This document shows, piece after piece, positions 49,019 to 58,937 of a stretch of DNA of 64,000 nucleotides (positions are counted from its first letter, which is position 1; each line of letters starts with the position of its first letter). The DNA comes from Candidatus Zipacnadia bacterium (GTDB lineage: Bacteria; Armatimonadota; Zipacnadia; Zipacnadales; UBA5352): positions 55,914-119,913 of the forward strand of contig JALGUJ010000001.1 of NCBI GenBank assembly GCA_029820945.1, in the 5' to 3' direction. Made by a program: the position numbers and the translations under genes. The notes beneath the pieces are model-generated. The model was given only the letters and a program-made list of their open reading frames with translations. It had not been told where the DNA came from and searched no databases.

Positions 49019-51013
49019 TCAATACGGCATCTGCGACACCGCCTGCCCAATCAGGGCGAAGGCGACCGCGCCCATACCGACCAGCCCCATGCCGCACGCG
49101 TAGCCGGCGGAGAGCACCGTCGCGTACTGCTTCCAGCGGCGCGCGCCGAAGCGTGGGATCATGTAGAACTGGCTGATCAGCGCGCCCACCATCTCCGGGA
49201 ACACGAAGTGCGGCAGGTGGCCGAGACCCCGAACCACGCCGTAAATGAGCAGCGTGGGCAGCTTCAGACCGGCCAATATGCCGTAGGCGATGATGCCGAA
49301 CCCGAAGCCTCCGAGCACGAACTGCCACTTGAAGGCCTGCTCGAAGATGGTCTCCCTCTCCGCACCCGGCAGGGTCGCGCTCAGCCACAGGCCCTGCTGC
49401 AGCGCATGCAGGTGCCACATCTTCTGCGCGTACGGGTAGTTCACGGATGGGATCGGCGCCAGCCGCCAGATGAACTGCCAGTAGAGCAGGCTGCAGAAGA
49501 TCACGATGGGGAGGATGAGCAGCTCGGCCTTGACGAGTGAGATGACCTTGTTGCCGGTCAGCTCCAGCACGCGGAACTGCTGGGCGCGCTGGCCGTGGTC
49601 GAACTCGGGGATGGGCGCGAACCAGATGTCGATGCCCTTGTAGCCGCTGAGGATGATCACGCCCTGCTTCACCATGGGGATGCGCACCCACTGCCCCGTG
49701 AGGCCCTTCATGCGCGCGTCCACATATGACTCCAGCGGCGTGAAGATGAAGCCGAAGAAGATGACCCATGCGAGCGGGAACCTGGGAACCAGATGAGCGC
49801 ACAGCCAGACGTAGCCTGCGGTCGAGACGAGGAACATGGCGATGGCGAGCCAGAAGGGGATGTCGCCGCGGCCGGGCACTCCGGCGAGCGTCCCCGGCTC
49901 GTGTTCCCTGCCCTCCTCATCGGCCCTGCGGTTGCGGTAGAAGTGGGCGAGGATGCCGGCGATGCCGATGAACGCCACGGCGAATGCGGTGCCGATGTGA
50001 ATGCTGAAGTAGAAGTCGATGTGGTTCGCGAACTGGGTCTGAATGGTGTCCATCCCCGGCGTCCAGTTCTGCAGCACGCCGGCGCGGTGCATCGCGGGGT
50101 TGATGATGAAGGTGGCGACCGCAGTCACGAAGCTGCCGACGACCGCCCAGAAGGGGACCACGAAGCCGGCGATGATCGTGCCCAGATCGCACACGAAGCC
50201 GGTCGGGACCGCGGGCAGCACGTTCTCGGTGTTCCGGCTCAGATCGACGAAGGGAATCGGGATGAGCTGCAGCGGCTTGGTCATGATGACGCCGGTGACG
50301 GTGGGAATGCCCACGTAGAATGCGCCGAAGACCAGGCCGATCATCGCGCCGATGGCGAAGACGCGCCAGCGCCAGGTCTCGGTCTTGGTGGTCGTCTCGG
50401 CCAGCGCGGTGGAGCCCTGTGCGGTGATCGCCGCATAGGGGAAGGGGAGTCGCTCGTAGTCGGAGGTGATGCGGAAGAGGGCGTACCCGAGGCCGAACCA
50501 GTTCAGCCGGCTCAGAACCACGCCCAGAAGCAGGATGATGGTGGGGTAGATCCAGTCCGGGTGCAGGAAGGTGCGCTTCATCAGCGCCTCGGAGTCGGGC
50601 CCGGGGACCACCCAGTCGGGGATGCGGTAGGCGATGCCGAGACCCTTTGCCGCGGGAGAGCGCACGAAGTACTGCGAGAACATCTTGCCGGCGAAGACCC
50701 CGCCGGCGAGCTGCAGCCCGCCGTGCGTCGAGGCCAGCGCGGCGGCGATGTAGAAGAGGATGTACACCTCCTGCCGCTTGAGGGTGATGAATGACCGGCG
50801 CGCAATCTCGGTGAAGAGGATAATGGTCGTCCACTCGGCCGCCGGACCCAGGTTCCTGCCGGCGACCAGCCCGAGGTAGATCGCGCCGGGCATCATCACG
50901 AAGCCGATGAACAGCGCCCCGATGATGGTCTTGACGTCGAAGCCATCCTCGTACTGCTCGGGCTGGTCCATCAACCCACGGTAAAGCTCAAGTTCGGGGT
51001 CCAGTTGAGCCAC
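49019..51013 (-). CDS. OPT-superfamily-like multi-helix transporter (DUF6784/6785 type)
   Basis: 664 residues from GTG 51013 (GGAGGTG upstream), about fourteen membrane helices. Segments such as DVKTIIGALFIGFVMMPGAIYLGL, EVYILFYIAAALASTHGGLQLAGG and YERLPFPYAAITAQGSTAL resemble the oligopeptide-transporter (OPT) superfamily, with the PFPYAAITAQG stretch most like it. Metagenomic annotations often label such proteins peptide transporters. The substrate is unknown. It lies 69 bases after the stop of the giant FtsX permease on the same strand and may belong to its operon. Confidence 0.65.
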   Translation of the reverse strand: MAQLDPELELYRGLMDQPEQYEDGFDVKTIIGALFIGFVMMPGAIYLGLVAGRNLGPAAEWTTIILFTEIARRSFITLKRQEVYILFYIAAALASTHGGLQLAGGVFAGKMFSQYFVRSPAAKGLGIAYRIPDWVVPGPDSEALMKRTFLHPDWIYPTIILLLGVVLSRLNWFGLGYALFRITSDYERLPFPYAAITAQGSTALAETTTKTETWRWRVFAIGAMIGLVFGAFYVGIPTVTGVIMTKPLQLIPIPFVDLSRNTENVLPAVPTGFVCDLGTIIAGFVVPFWAVVGSFVTAVATFIINPAMHRAGVLQNWTPGMDTIQTQFANHIDFYFSIHIGTAFAVAFIGIAGILAHFYRNRRADEEGREHEPGTLAGVPGRGDIPFWLAIAMFLVSTAGYVWLCAHLVPRFPLAWVIFFGFIFTPLESYVDARMKGLTGQWVRIPMVKQGVIILSGYKGIDIWFAPIPEFDHGQRAQQFRVLELTGNKVISLVKAELLILPIVIFCSLLYWQFIWRLAPIPSVNYPYAQKMWHLHALQQGLWLSATLPGAERETIFEQAFKWQFVLGGFGFGIIAYGILAGLKLPTLLIYGVVRGLGHLPHFVFPEMVGALISQFYMIPRFGARRWKQYATVLSAGYACGMGLVGMGAVAFALIGQAVSQMPY

Positions 51014-51082
51014 TTGACACCTCCGGGCGCCGCGTGATCACTCGTGTGGGTGGCACAGCCGGCCGGCGATACCGATGCGTGC

Positions 51083-54000
51083 TTACTGCGCCGTGTCGGC
51101 CAGTTCCTCCCCGGCCAGGATGGCGCGGCCGCGCGCGCCGAACTCGCCCTTCACCGGCGAGGGCAGCGTGCGCCACAACAGGTACTGCTTGCGCAGCAGG
51201 TTGATGAAGTTGCGCGTCACGCGGATCCAGGACGCCTCGTCGCCGCTCTCGCGGCGGATAACGCAGCGGATCTGGAAGATCTCCGCGTCCTCGGTCGGCG
51301 CGGTCTCCAGCGTCATGTGCTCCGACACGCCCAGGTCGTAAGGCGCGAGCCAGACCATCACCGAGAGGGCGTAGCCATCCCCGAGCTCATACTCCCTGGC
51401 CTCAAGCGCGAGGTCTCCGGTGGAGAAGTTGCCCAGGGAGTAGTCGGCGTGCGCCCCCAGGTAGTCGAGCAGGAAGACGTTGACGCCCAGCGCCTGGTCG
51501 CCCGTGACGGTGAAGGGCAGGTTCATGCGTATGGCGTCGTCAACAGGCTCGGGCAGCGTCCAGCGCCGCTCGATGCCGGGCATCGCGATGTTGGAGGCGA
51601 CGCGCGCTGGGTAGACGACCGACAGAAGCACGGTAAGCATGATGACCACGGTGCTGCCGACCGCGGCCATCGATGAGTAGTTGAGGTAGAGCCCACCCAG
51701 GAGGCCGGTCATGAGCAGTACCTTCGCGGCCATCTGACCGACGAGGTAGCCGATGACGGCTCCCAGGACGGCATAGACCGATGCCTCGGCGACGAAGAGC
51801 GCGGCGATGTGCGTGGGTGCGAGGCCCAGTGAGCTGTAGATGTGGATCTCGTTGGTGCGCTCGTAGACCGATCCGAGCATGGTATTGAGCACGATGAGCG
51901 CCGCTATGAGCACGATGATGATCACGTCGCTGGCGCCCTGCAGGCCCGTGGTTCCGACCGCGCTGCATAGGAAGGTCTGGCCGTCGATCCCCGCGTACAG
52001 GTTCAGCTCTATCCGGGACATCAGGTTGTCGAGGTACTCGCGCACACTGCTGGCATCGGGGATGCCGATGGCGACAGAGCGCAACTGGCCGCCGGCGTTG
52101 ATGACGAAGTTGTAGGGGACGATGAGCACGGCGTCGGGCGTGAGGTGGATGTACTCCCTCAGCTCGTCCTCGCTCATCTCCTCCTCGCCGCCCTGCATCT
52201 GCTGGCGCTGCGCCTGCTGCTCCTGCATCAGCAGATAGTCCACCGGGGTGACCTGCTCGCCGTCGAGGTCCTCGATGCGCTTGAACCTGTCGCTGTCGAT
52301 GATGCCCAGCACGCGCAGGCGGGTCCCGAACACCGAGACGAAGACGTTGCCGACGTCCTCGGGCTGCACGTTGAGCTTCTCGGCCATCTCCTGGGGGACG
52401 ATGCAGGCGAGGGTGTCGGACGCGGTGAACCAGCGTCCACCCTCCTTGAGCGCGTCCTGCGGGTGGCTGATCTCCGCCTCCTCGGGCGTGAGCCCCACCA
52501 TGGCCGTGGCGGAGTAGCTGTTGCCGGCGCGGGAGACGTCAACGAATGACTGCTCGCCGACGCGGCTGGAGAAGTACCAGGCGCGCGGGGCGACCGGATA
52601 GTCGTCGCCGAACTCGTTGCGCATGACCCGGGTGGTCGGCTCGCCGATTGGCGTCCACGTCTTGTCGCGGATCATGATGCCGTTGTAGTCCGCCGTGTGA
52701 GGCAGGCGGATTCGGTTGCTGCGGATGGTCTGCTTGATTGAGGTGGTCGAGAGCACGGTGAATGTCAGCAGCACGAGGGTGGCGCAGGTCAACATCGTCC
52801 TGATCTTGCGCCGGCGCATGTTCGAGATCCCGAGGCTGAAGGCCGCGGCGGAGGCTGAGAGGCGACCCACGTCCGCCTCGCGCACGCCCGTCTGCTCCCA
52901 CCTGACCTCCCGCATCTGCTCCTCGAACTTCTGCACGATGATCCCGACGACCACCACGGTCAGCGCCATGATGACGAATGCGAGCAGGATGATCATCGGG
53001 GTGAAGGTGATGGCGAAGGCCGGGTGGACGAAGCGGATCAGGATGAAGATGCCGACGAAGAAGCCCACCGTGCCGCCGATCTGCCCCTTGATCTCGCGCG
53101 CGGCGATGAAGAGCCGCTCGGCGAAGACCGCGAACGGCATCAGCAGCGCGAGGTAGAAGATCACGCCCTTCACCACGTCGTCGGCGGTCTTGCGCACGTC
53201 CGGGTAGGCGCGGGACTCGTAGCTCCACGCGGAGCGAGCGGCGGTGAAGAACTCGTCGTACTTGCGTTCGCGCAGGTACTGCTGCGCCAGCTTCAGGTAG
53301 TCGGCCGCCTCCTCGTGCGACCGCTGCACGCGCTCGTTCGTAATCCCGTGCGCCGAGAGGTCGTCCATGCGGGTATCGTCGAGCTGCCACATGTCCATGG
53401 CGACCCGGTAGGGCGTGGCGTAGAGCGAGGGGTAGCGGTCCACCAGGTAGCCCTCGCCCTCCGCCTCGCGCTCCGTGGGGTTGATCAGGAGCAAGCGAAG
53501 CCCCAGCAGGCTCGCGCCCATGGTGATCTTGACCTTGGTCCCCGAGGGCGTGAAGACCACCGCGACGGGCTCGTAGCTCGAGGTGAACTGCTGCGGCGGC
53601 AGAGGCAGGCAGTAGCCGTACTCATAGGGCGATGCTTCGGTCTGCGCATCAAGCACGTGGATCTCGCGGAGCAGTTGGAAGAAGCGCTGATCGACCATGT
53701 CGAAGATGGCGGTCGGCTTGCAGTCGAACATCACGAGGGTGACGGGCTTGATCTCCTGGTCGAGGCCGACCTTGTTCGGGTACTGCTCGGCGCCGGTCAC
53801 GCCGAGGTCGGGCGCCATCCGCACACGGCCGTCCTCATCGTCCAGCAGGTAGGCCTCGACCGTCAACTGCCCGCCGCGGGCGCGGGAATTCGGCAGGCCC
53901 GGGAGATAGAAGCGGCCGTTCTCGTCCACGATGTCGAAGACCTCGCTGCGCACGCCCATCGCGGTCTTGGTGCCCGTGCGGGCGACGGCCACTGAGCCGG

Positions 54001-56038
54001 GCACCGGGTCGTCGGGGAAGAGGCTCTCCTGCGGGTTGAACTGAACCGCGCGCCCCTTGACCTCCACGAAGTTGTCCGCCAGCTCCAGGTCATACAGGTC
54101 GCGCGGGTCGTCGATCGAGACGAGGTCCATGAGCAAGCAGGCGAGGAAGCGCGTCTGTTCGACCAGGTTGCTCATCTGCACGTGCTCGAGGCGGTCCATG
54201 GGCGTGTCCACCCACGGACGCGAGTCGTGTACGGTGGCGAAGGCCAGGCCCGGAATGCCGGAGAGCGTCGCCACCTCGCTCGACAGCGCCAGCTTGCCCG
54301 CCATGTAGGTCTGCCAGCTCTTGCCCTGGATGGCGTTGATGCCGTCCTTGAGCCGCGTGGGCACGCCCAGCGCGGTGGAGATCAGGTCGGAGTACTCGCG
54401 CGCCTTCTTGCCGATGTCGGAGAACTTCCACTGGATGCTCTCGCGGTAGTTGTAGAAGTAGCCCTTGTAGAAGATGCCGAAGGTGTCGCTGTGGCTTGAG
54501 AGGTCCACCGAGAACCACAGGTAGACCTTCTTGTCGGAGAAGTCGAGTGCCTCGGCGAGCCGCCATGCTGCCTCCTGGACCTGCTCGAGTGCCTGCTGCC
54601 TCGTCTGCAGGTCGGCGTCGCGCGGGACGCGCCGGGCCTGGTCGAGCACACCACGCGCGGCCTCAACCTCCTGGCCGATCGCCGGAACCGCCGCCTTGAA
54701 CTCCGCAATGAGCTGCTCCCGCTCGGCCAGCTCCTGCTCGGTGAGCTGGTGCTCGTAGAGCCTGCCCGCGTTGGGATCCTCGCGCTCGGCGCGCCTCACC
54801 GTCTTCTCCAGCCGGCGCGCATGCTTGCGGGCGAGAGTGACCGCCCGCCGGACGCGGCCGAGGGCCCGCATCCGCTCACTCGCGAGCTCCTCATCGCTCT
54901 TCTGCTCGTCGAGCCGATCAGGCTCCTCCCAGACGCGCGCGATGGCATCCTCGAGCTCGGCGCGGGCCTCGTTGACAAGGTCGAACATGTGCTTGACGCG
55001 CTTCTCGCCATGGGCCCCGCGGATGAACTGCCGCACGAAGTACTTGGTGCCGCTAAGCGCCTCGAAGTGGCCCGACGTGGCGAGAAAGACGACGGTGCGC
55101 TTGGGCGGCTGCTCGACGAAGGCCTTTGCGAGCTGCATCATGGCCGCGATGCTGCACGCGTTCTCCGCGCCCGGAGCGAGGTTTGGTGTCACCGAGATGG
55201 AGTCGTAGTAGGCCTGTATCACCACGCGCTGGTGCTTGAGCCGCTCGTCGGTGCCCTCGATGGTGGCGATGACGTTCTCCCCGGTGACCCGCTGCCACTC
55301 CATGTCGCAGTTGACGGTCACGCGCACGTGGTCGCGGAACATGAGCAGGCCCATGAGGTGGTCGGCGGCCTCGCGGGGGATGTAGTAGCGCGGGATGTTG
55401 ACGGGGATCGAGAGGAACTTCGCCTCGGCCTCGCCCCGGATGGTCTCCTCGGGCTCGATGAACAGCACGGCCTTGGTGCCAAGGAGCGGCCCGTTGAACC
55501 ACTCCGCCTGGCAGTTGAAGTCAACCATCGTGATGGAGTTGGTGACTTCCTGCCCGTTGAAGGCGCGGAGCGTCCCCTCCCCAGCGTAGATGAGGTCGCC
55601 CGTGATCCCGCCGGGAGGCGTTTTGGGAAGGCGCACCAGGTTCGGCCAGATCGGCAGCATGCCGAAGGTCGTGCCGTCGCCGGCGACCGTGATGGAGGCG
55701 TAGTGCCCCTCCTCGTTCTCGCTGGCCACGGGCACGACGAGGGGGAACTCCTGCATCTGGACGTCCTCGATGCCGAGGTCGCGGAAGCCGTCGGCGACGA
55801 TGCGCGCCGCCTCTTGACAGCCGGGGTAGCCGGTAACGCGAGATCCGAGCGCCTGCAGCTCCGCGAGGAGGCCCTGCATCTGCTCCTCATCAACGGCGGA
55901 GGCCGCCCGCTCGTAGTCGGTGTCAGACTCGAGGACAATCTCTTCCTCGTGCCCCCCCTGTGCCCACGCCGGCGCCGTCGGCCAAACGAACGCGAGAATG
56001 CATGCGGTGCTGACTATCGCTCTGAGTGGACGGAGCAA
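51083..56038 (-). CDS. Giant FtsX-type ABC permease fused to an M28-peptidase-like ectodomain
   Basis: 1651 residues. A signal-type helix ([19 protein letters not shown]) precedes an M28/PA-like domain (about 40-350: [43 protein letters not shown] split over two lines, [20 protein letters not shown]). In it the zinc His of HYDS is Tyr, the Asp of GADN is Glu and the Glu-Glu pair is lost, so it may be inactive. A coiled-coil region (about 350-500), further beta domains, three membrane helices (about 955-1050), then a MacB-like core with a helix near 1075 and the FtsX domain ([20 protein letters not shown]) at about 1370-1480 follow. The start is TTG 56038. The ATPase is encoded upstream. Confidence 0.8.
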   Translation of the reverse strand: MLRPLRAIVSTACILAFVWPTAPAWAQGGHEEEIVLESDTDYERAASAVDEEQMQGLLAELQALGSRVTGYPGCQEAARIVADGFRDLGIEDVQMQEFPLVVPVASENEEGHYASITVAGDGTTFGMLPIWPNLVRLPKTPPGGITGDLIYAGEGTLRAFNGQEVTNSITMVDFNCQAEWFNGPLLGTKAVLFIEPEETIRGEAEAKFLSIPVNIPRYYIPREAADHLMGLLMFRDHVRVTVNCDMEWQRVTGENVIATIEGTDERLKHQRVVIQAYYDSISVTPNLAPGAENACSIAAMMQLAKAFVEQPPKRTVVFLATSGHFEALSGTKYFVRQFIRGAHGEKRVKHMFDLVNEARAELEDAIARVWEEPDRLDEQKSDEELASERMRALGRVRRAVTLARKHARRLEKTVRRAEREDPNAGRLYEHQLTEQELAEREQLIAEFKAAVPAIGQEVEAARGVLDQARRVPRDADLQTRQQALEQVQEAAWRLAEALDFSDKKVYLWFSVDLSSHSDTFGIFYKGYFYNYRESIQWKFSDIGKKAREYSDLISTALGVPTRLKDGINAIQGKSWQTYMAGKLALSSEVATLSGIPGLAFATVHDSRPWVDTPMDRLEHVQMSNLVEQTRFLACLLMDLVSIDDPRDLYDLELADNFVEVKGRAVQFNPQESLFPDDPVPGSVAVARTGTKTAMGVRSEVFDIVDENGRFYLPGLPNSRARGGQLTVEAYLLDDEDGRVRMAPDLGVTGAEQYPNKVGLDQEIKPVTLVMFDCKPTAIFDMVDQRFFQLLREIHVLDAQTEASPYEYGYCLPLPPQQFTSSYEPVAVVFTPSGTKVKITMGASLLGLRLLLINPTEREAEGEGYLVDRYPSLYATPYRVAMDMWQLDDTRMDDLSAHGITNERVQRSHEEAADYLKLAQQYLRERKYDEFFTAARSAWSYESRAYPDVRKTADDVVKGVIFYLALLMPFAVFAERLFIAAREIKGQIGGTVGFFVGIFILIRFVHPAFAITFTPMIILLAFVIMALTVVVVGIIVQKFEEQMREVRWEQTGVREADVGRLSASAAAFSLGISNMRRRKIRTMLTCATLVLLTFTVLSTTSIKQTIRSNRIRLPHTADYNGIMIRDKTWTPIGEPTTRVMRNEFGDDYPVAPRAWYFSSRVGEQSFVDVSRAGNSYSATAMVGLTPEEAEISHPQDALKEGGRWFTASDTLACIVPQEMAEKLNVQPEDVGNVFVSVFGTRLRVLGIIDSDRFKRIEDLDGEQVTPVDYLLMQEQQAQRQQMQGGEEEMSEDELREYIHLTPDAVLIVPYNFVINAGGQLRSVAIGIPDASSVREYLDNLMSRIELNLYAGIDGQTFLCSAVGTTGLQGASDVIIIVLIAALIVLNTMLGSVYERTNEIHIYSSLGLAPTHIAALFVAEASVYAVLGAVIGYLVGQMAAKVLLMTGLLGGLYLNYSSMAAVGSTVVIMLTVLLSVVYPARVASNIAMPGIERRWTLPEPVDDAIRMNLPFTVTGDQALGVNVFLLDYLGAHADYSLGNFSTGDLALEAREYELGDGYALSVMVWLAPYDLGVSEHMTLETAPTEDAEIFQIRCVIRRESGDEASWIRVTRNFINLLRKQYLLWRTLPSPVKGEFGARGRAILAGEELADTAQ

Positions 56039-56117
56039 GTTCCTTTCACCGCCTCCGGAGAGATAGCGACAGCTCTCACGTGCCCCGACCGCACGCCAGC
56101 CGCGGCACAGAGAGAGG

Positions 56118-56230
56118 TGGCGCGCGGCACTCGGCCGCGCGCCAGCATGGCTGCTTTGCCCGTCGGCCGCACGAACTGCCCTGCAACGGCCGGGCCCAAA
56201 CCGCCGTGGAGTGAGCGGGCATCAGCCCGC
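56118..56230 (-). terminator. Two GC hairpins between the ABC ATPase and the giant permease
   Basis: Reading on the minus strand, GCGGGC/GCCCGC (56215-56230, 4-base loop) lies just after the ATPase stop. A perfect 11-bp stem TGGCGCGCGGC/GCCGCGCGCCA (56118-56144, 5-base loop) follows. They may reduce read-through from the ATPase gene into the giant permease gene. No gene lies in 56039-56244. Confidence 0.5.
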
Positions 56231-56244
56231 CCGCGCGGCCGGAT

Positions 56245-57153
56245 CTACCCACCCAGCTCCGGCTTCTTCTCGCTGCCGAGGGTGCCGACGTCGAGGTCGA
56301 GGTCGGCGCGGTTCTCGATCCGCTCAACCTGTCCGTCACGGATGTGCACGACGCGGTCCGAGACGTCGATCATCTTGAGGTCGTGCGTGGCGGAGATGAC
56401 CGTCACGCCGCTCTCCTCGTTCAGCTCCTTGAGCAGGTCGATGATCTCCTTGCCGGTCTGCAGGTCCAGGTTCCCGGTCGGCTCATCGGCCAGGATGATC
56501 GCCGGGTTGTTGGCAAGGGCGCGCGCAACCGCAACCCGCTGCTGCTGGCCGCCCGACAGCTCGTAGGGCTTGTGGTGCAGGCGGTCGCCGAGGCCGACCA
56601 GGTCGAGCAGCATGGCGCCGCGATCCATCATCTCGTCGCTGCTCATGCCGGCGAAGATCATGGGGAGCGTGACGTTCTCCAGCGCCGTCATGACGGGGAT
56701 GAGGTTAAAGGTCTGGAAGATGTAGCCGATCTTCCGGCAGCGCAGCCAGGCCAGCTCGAAGGCGTCGAGCTGCGCCATGTCCACCTCTTCGATGAAGCAG
56801 GTCCCCTTGGTGGGCTTGTCGAGCCCGCCGACCATGTTGAACAGGGTGCTCTTGCCCGAGCCCGACGGGCCCATGATCGAGAGGTACTCGCCACGCCGCA
56901 CGTTCAGCTCGACCCCCTGCAGCGCGGGCACCTGGACCTCGCCCATGACGTAGATCTTCTGCAGGTCCTTGGTGCGGACAATGAACTCGTGCGTGGTCAC
57001 CGAGTCATCGCGGGCCACATCGCGCAGGCGCTCGCGGCGGTGCCCAACCTCCTCCATGACACCCCGCAGGTCGGCCTTGCACTTGGGGCAGATGCTCACG
57101 ATGCCAGTCGTCTCGATGACATGACCACACTCAGGGCATTCAATCCTCGCCAT
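56245..57153 (-). CDS. ABC transporter ATPase (MacB/LolD type) with N-terminal zinc ribbon
   Basis: 302 residues. An unusual N-terminal zinc ribbon (CPECG...CPKC, residues 6-27) precedes a complete ABC ATPase: Walker [11 protein letters not shown]-loop YIFQTFNL, signature [15 protein letters not shown], Walker [14 protein letters not shown] and H-loop [12 protein letters not shown] places it in the MacB/LolD/FtsE group that powers FtsX-type permeases, that is, mechanical work or lipoprotein/peptide export rather than nutrient uptake. The start is ATG 57153 with AAGGAGAG upstream. Genes for two FtsX permeases flank it. Confidence 0.94.
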   Translation of the reverse strand: MARIECPECGHVIETTGIVSICPKCKADLRGVMEEVGHRRERLRDVARDDSVTTHEFIVRTKDLQKIYVMGEVQVPALQGVELNVRRGEYLSIMGPSGSGKSTLFNMVGGLDKPTKGTCFIEEVDMAQLDAFELAWLRCRKIGYIFQTFNLIPVMTALENVTLPMIFAGMSSDEMMDRGAMLLDLVGLGDRLHHKPYELSGGQQQRVAVARALANNPAIILADEPTGNLDLQTGKEIIDLLKELNEESGVTVISATHDLKMIDVSDRVVHIRDGQVERIENRADLDLDVGTLGSEKKPELGG

Positions 57154-57204
57154 CAGTGCTCTCCTTCCGGCCGACCTCGGGGCCGGCCCGGTGGTGGAAG
57201 CTGA

Positions 57205-57921
57205 TCAGATTTCGGTCTGCAGCGCCGCGGCCGGGGGCATGCGGGCGGCACGAACCGCCGGGGGCACCGCGGCGATGAGCGACAGAACGGTCCCGATGAC
57301 CAGGGCGATCAGGATGTAGCGCAGCATCGCGCCCCAATCCATCATGCTGGCCACGCCGCTCTCCTTGACGACATAGACGAGCAGCATGGTGCCGTGGCCG
57401 ACCACGGCGCCCACCAGCGAGCCGACGACGCCCAGCACCGCCGACTCGATGAGGAACAGCCGGACAATGAACTGGTCCAGCGCCCCCAGACACTTCATGG
57501 TGCCGATCTCGCGGAACCGCTCGGTCACCGACATGAGCATAGAGTTGGTGATCCCAACCGCGGAGACGAGCAGGGACATGACGACCAGCCAAGTCTGGCG
57601 GGCCGCCCGGGCCCGCTCCTCGGCCTTGGCCTCCTCGGCTCCGGGGGCCAGGGCCTCCTCCTCCGCGCTGACGGCGTAGGCGCTCCTGGCCTCGAACCGG
57701 TCGATGCCCTCCTGGGCGACCTTCGCGGTCCACACCGAGACCAGGAAGGCGATGCCCAGCACCACTCCCGCCCCTGTGATGAGCGCGCGGCCCAGGCGCA
57801 TCGTGACGTTCCGGTAGCTAATGCGGGCGGCCTCGGCCCAGGGCAGCGTGATCTGGCGCTGCACCTCGCCCCAGTCGTCCTCCTCCTTGTACATCTGCTT
57901 CGCAAGCTCGGTCTTAATCAT
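57205..57921 (-). CDS. Short FtsX-family ABC permease
   Basis: 238 residues from ATG 57921 (weak ribosome binding site). Four membrane helices: one after WAEAARISYRNVTMRLGRAL and three in the FtsX domain, with the cytoplasmic coupling motif ERFREIGTMKCLGALDQFIVRLF that contacts the ATPase. The extracytoplasmic domain between helices 1 and 2 is only about 45 residues (SAEEEALAPGAEEAKAEERA), far smaller than the usual MacB domain. The partner giant permease carries the large ectodomain instead. It is the first gene of the minus-strand ABC operon. Confidence 0.85.
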   Translation of the reverse strand: MIKTELAKQMYKEEDDWGEVQRQITLPWAEAARISYRNVTMRLGRALITGAGVVLGIAFLVSVWTAKVAQEGIDRFEARSAYAVSAEEEALAPGAEEAKAEERARAARQTWLVVMSLLVSAVGITNSMLMSVTERFREIGTMKCLGALDQFIVRLFLIESAVLGVVGSLVGAVVGHGTMLLVYVVKESGVASMMDWGAMLRYILIALVIGTVLSLIAAVPPAVRAARMPPAAALQTEI

Positions 57922-58182
57922 CGAGGGTGTGTGCCGTCCTTTCCCGCGCCTCAAGTCAGCCACGGCCACAGCGTCAACCCCGGGCCGGTGCGTATGCAGG
58001 CCTGCTCTCCGGCCCCCTCGACCGGAGCCCCCGCGGGCGCGGCGGAGGAGCTTTCCTCTCCACCGCACCTATGTCCTTCCCCCGCCTGGACCTTTTTCGG
58101 CGGCGGTGCCAATGGTTCCTCCTTCATCCCCCTGTGTCCTTCGACACGTGGCCCACCCACCTGGTTCGCCGCGCCGGGCCGA

Positions 58183-58211
58183 TTGACGCGCCTCCGTCGG
58201 CCCGGTACAAT
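58183..58211 (+). promoter_or_regulatory. Promoter of the signal peptidase gene
   Basis: TTGACG (58183-58188) and TACAAT (58206-58211) are separated by 17 bases. The predicted start of transcription leaves a leader of about 85 bases before lepB. The divergent gap 57922-58182 shows only a CTCCGG/CCGGAG hairpin (58007-58027). Confidence 0.75.
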
Positions 58212-58304
58212 GTGCTGGACCGTTGCGGACCGCGCCCGCAGTGCGCGCCCGATCCTATTGCTCCTCTTCGTCCCGTCCGACAGCCGGCGAATGGAGAGTG
58301 CGCG

Positions 58305-58859
58305 ATGTCCGCCCGCTCACGCAGCCCCGGTGGCAAGCGCGGGTTGCGAGTCGCCTTGCGCGTTGTCGTCCCGGTCGCCTTTGCCGTCCTGCTGTGGTAT
58401 CTGTTCACCCATGTGGCGCGATTTGGCACCGTGGTCAGCTCATCCATGGAGCCCACGCTGCAGATCGGCGACTACTACGTGCTGCGCCTCGACGCCTACG
58501 ATGACGAGGCTGTCCCCCAGCGCGGTGATATCGTCGTCTACACGGGACCCGATGGCGCGAAGTACGTCAAGCGCGTCATCGCCGTCGGTAATGATCGCGT
58601 GGGCATCGCCTTCGGACGGGTCTGGCTCAACGATCGCTGGCTGAAGGAGCCCTACATCAAGGAGCGCCAGTTCCCCGAGCCGCCCCTCCTGGGGCAGGTC
58701 CCTCCGGGGCACGTGTTCGTGCTCGGTGACAACCGCAACCTCAGCGAGGACAGCCGCGACTACGGTCCCATCCCAACGGACCGCATCATCGGCCGGGTCA
58801 ACAGGATCCTGTGGCCTATCGGCCGCATTCGGAATCTCGGCCCGGTGGAGTACGAGTAG
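58305..58859 (+). CDS. lepB: Signal peptidase I
   Basis: 184 residues: an N-terminal membrane helix (about 16-35) and a type I signal peptidase domain. The catalytic Ser47 lies in SSSMEPTL, the general-base Lys89 in KYVKRVIA, and box E is GDNRNLSEDSRDYGPI. It removes signal peptides from the many exported proteins encoded in this window. GGAGAG lies about six bases before ATG 58305. The size is typical of the Gram-positive-like single-helix type. Confidence 0.95.
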   Translation: MSARSRSPGGKRGLRVALRVVVPVAFAVLLWYLFTHVARFGTVVSSSMEPTLQIGDYYVLRLDAYDDEAVPQRGDIVVYTGPDGAKYVKRVIAVGNDRVGIAFGRVWLNDRWLKEPYIKERQFPEPPLLGQVPPGHVFVLGDNRNLSEDSRDYGPIPTDRIIGRVNRILWPIGRIRNLGPVEYE

Positions 58860-58937
58860 GGTCCGCTGCCTCCCCCCGCTTCTCGCGATACGGGCGCAGG
58901 CCGCAGCAGGCCCCTCGAACTAAGCGTAGTGGAACCC

